Positions 21,580-22,099 of a DNA stretch of 22,099 nt are shown here, piece after piece. The notes beneath the pieces were generated by a model. It saw nothing but the letters and a program-made list of their open reading frames with translations. It was not told the origin of the DNA and did not search any database. The stretch is from Candidatus Peregrinibacteria bacterium (GTDB lineage Bacteria; Patescibacteriota; Gracilibacteria; UBA1369; PNNO01): positions 1-22,099 of the forward strand of contig WJKT01000023.1 in assembly GCA_014728955.1 (NCBI GenBank), read 5' to 3'. Made by a program: the position numbers and the translations under genes. How positions within the stretch are numbered: the first letter of the stretch is position 1; every line of letters starts with the position of its first letter.

Positions 21580-22077
21580 ATGCAGACAAGAACTACTTGG
21601 TACGAGATCATCGCCCCCTGCGTAATCCTTGCAATCATCGTCCTGGCCGGCAGTGGCTGCTCACGACCTGTGGGCGCTGACTGTGAAAAACCTTTCCTGA
21701 TCGTGAACAACGCCTTGGGCGGCTCTCAGGGACAACCCAGCATCTCGCTGATGAACATCGGTGATGAGCCGGTGTACGTCTCGGGCATCGGGTTCGGGCT
21801 TTGGGCGGATGACGATCTTACGGTCTCGACTCCCACCGGCTGTACCAGTCTCTACGAGGATCAGCCCGAGGAACGCGTTCTGCGCATCATTTGTTCCGAT
21901 GACGCCGAAATAGTGATTCCTCCGAATGAGGAAGTCATTGTGAACATCGAAGTCCAGGGTCCATGGCATCGTCTGGATCTTACCCAGATCACGGCTATGG
22001 ATGAGAACGGCGATTTGGTATGGAACGACCTGAGCGGAAGTTTCGACCATCCCTTCTGGAACAACCCCGACCTCTAA
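21580..22077 (+). CDS. Exported, probably lipid-anchored protein of unknown function, GC-rich codons
   Basis: The 165-residue product has a signal-peptide-like start: RTTWYE, then IIAPCVILAIIVLAGSGC. The Cys could be the lipidation site, although Gly at -3 of the lipobox is unusual. The mature part looks beta-rich and extracellular (FLIVNNALGGSQGQPSISLMNIGDEPVYVSGIG). It carries paired-looking cysteines (CTSLYEDQPEERVLRIIC) and an acidic, Trp-containing end (WNDLSGSFDHPFWNNPDL). I recognise no family. Codons end mostly in G or C, unlike every other gene here. The start ATG has an AAAGGGAAG Shine-Dalgarno at proper spacing, so I prefer it to the in-frame GTG at 21556. A hairpin overlaps the stop codon. 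Foreign origin or an unusual expression class are both possible. Confidence 0.72.
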   Translation: MQTRTTWYEIIAPCVILAIIVLAGSGCSRPVGADCEKPFLIVNNALGGSQGQPSISLMNIGDEPVYVSGIGFGLWADDDLTVSTPTGCTSLYEDQPEERVLRIICSDDAEIVIPPNEEVIVNIEVQGPWHRLDLTQITAMDENGDLVWNDLSGSFDHPFWNNPDL

Positions 22078-22099
22078 TAGTCGGGATCTCTCTTTCCCC
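22066..22099 (+). terminator. Hairpin over the stop codon, possible terminator
   Basis: CCCGAC (22066-22071) pairs with GTCGGG (22080-22085); the eight-base loop contains the stop codon. The following bases are pyrimidine-rich (ATCTCTCTTTCCCC) rather than a clean T-tract, so termination strength is uncertain. The window ends here. Confidence 0.45.

Noticed and set aside
21465..21680. 71-codon ORF upstream of and overlapping the lipoprotein-like gene
   Set aside because: It is out of frame with the lipoprotein-like gene, runs through the leader hairpins, and the peptide is low-information and basic. It is best explained as chance reading of the leader.
1..22099. CRISPR arrays, insertion sequences, prophage or defence islands
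   Set aside because: No regularly spaced repeats, transposase or integrase motifs, or known defence domains were seen. The window is mainly housekeeping genes.

Overview
The window looks like part of a Candidate Phyla Radiation (Patescibacteria-type) bacterial chromosome. This is an inference from an AT-leaning, gene-dense layout; very short or zero gene spacing; a near-absence of Shine-Dalgarno sequences; small membrane proteins of unknown role; a CofE-like ligase with no F420 genes nearby; and an archaeal-type PurP. The genes use TAA, TAG and TGA as stops, so TGA is not recoded here. I see no insertion sequence, prophage, CRISPR array or rRNA.

Region 1 (1-5950, all minus strand) holds DNA repair and envelope genes. 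A membrane/LemA cluster (5893-4439) has its own promoter. It is followed by lexA, whose promoter carries two matching inverted repeats, one filling the -35/-10 spacer and one over the start site. Then come tRNA-Thr(CGU), a small YqfO/NIF3-like protein starting 16 nt after the tRNA, mutS, and the 5' part of mutL, which runs off the window.

Region 2 (5949-9551) holds cell-wall and membrane genes. ftsW and murG (minus) overlap by 77 bp and are divergent from lspA (plus), which has a nearly leaderless promoter. lspA is followed by a multi-pass membrane protein.

Region 3 (9553-13384) holds aroE (minus, leaderless promoter) divergent from an mscS-type channel gene (plus, near-consensus promoter). 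After it comes a 516-nt stretch without a convincing protein gene. This stretch carries a consensus minus-strand promoter, a GC-rich strongly self-pairing segment and a minus-strand intrinsic terminator, so it is best read as a roughly 390-nt structured non-coding RNA of no family I recognise. A cofE-like gene and purN follow on the plus strand.

Region 4 (13385-21317, minus strand) has two metabolic operons. The first encodes a split transketolase (N and C halves), a class I aminotransferase, a GyaR-type 2-hydroxyacid dehydrogenase and a glycerate 2-kinase. Together these can be read as serine/hydroxypyruvate to glycerate to 2-phosphoglycerate, linked to the non-oxidative pentose phosphate pathway. 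The second pairs an archaeal-type PurP ATP-grasp protein with a GlmU-like sugar nucleotidyltransferase.

Region 5 (21318-22099) holds a lone plus-strand exported or lipoprotein-like gene. It is strikingly GC-rich in codon choice, has the only clear Shine-Dalgarno sequence in the window, and is flanked by hairpins. It is probably acquired or under different selection.

The best candidates for something undescribed are the structured RNA at 11582-11972, the lexA operator design, the PurP/nucleotidyltransferase pair, and the odd GC-rich lipoprotein gene.
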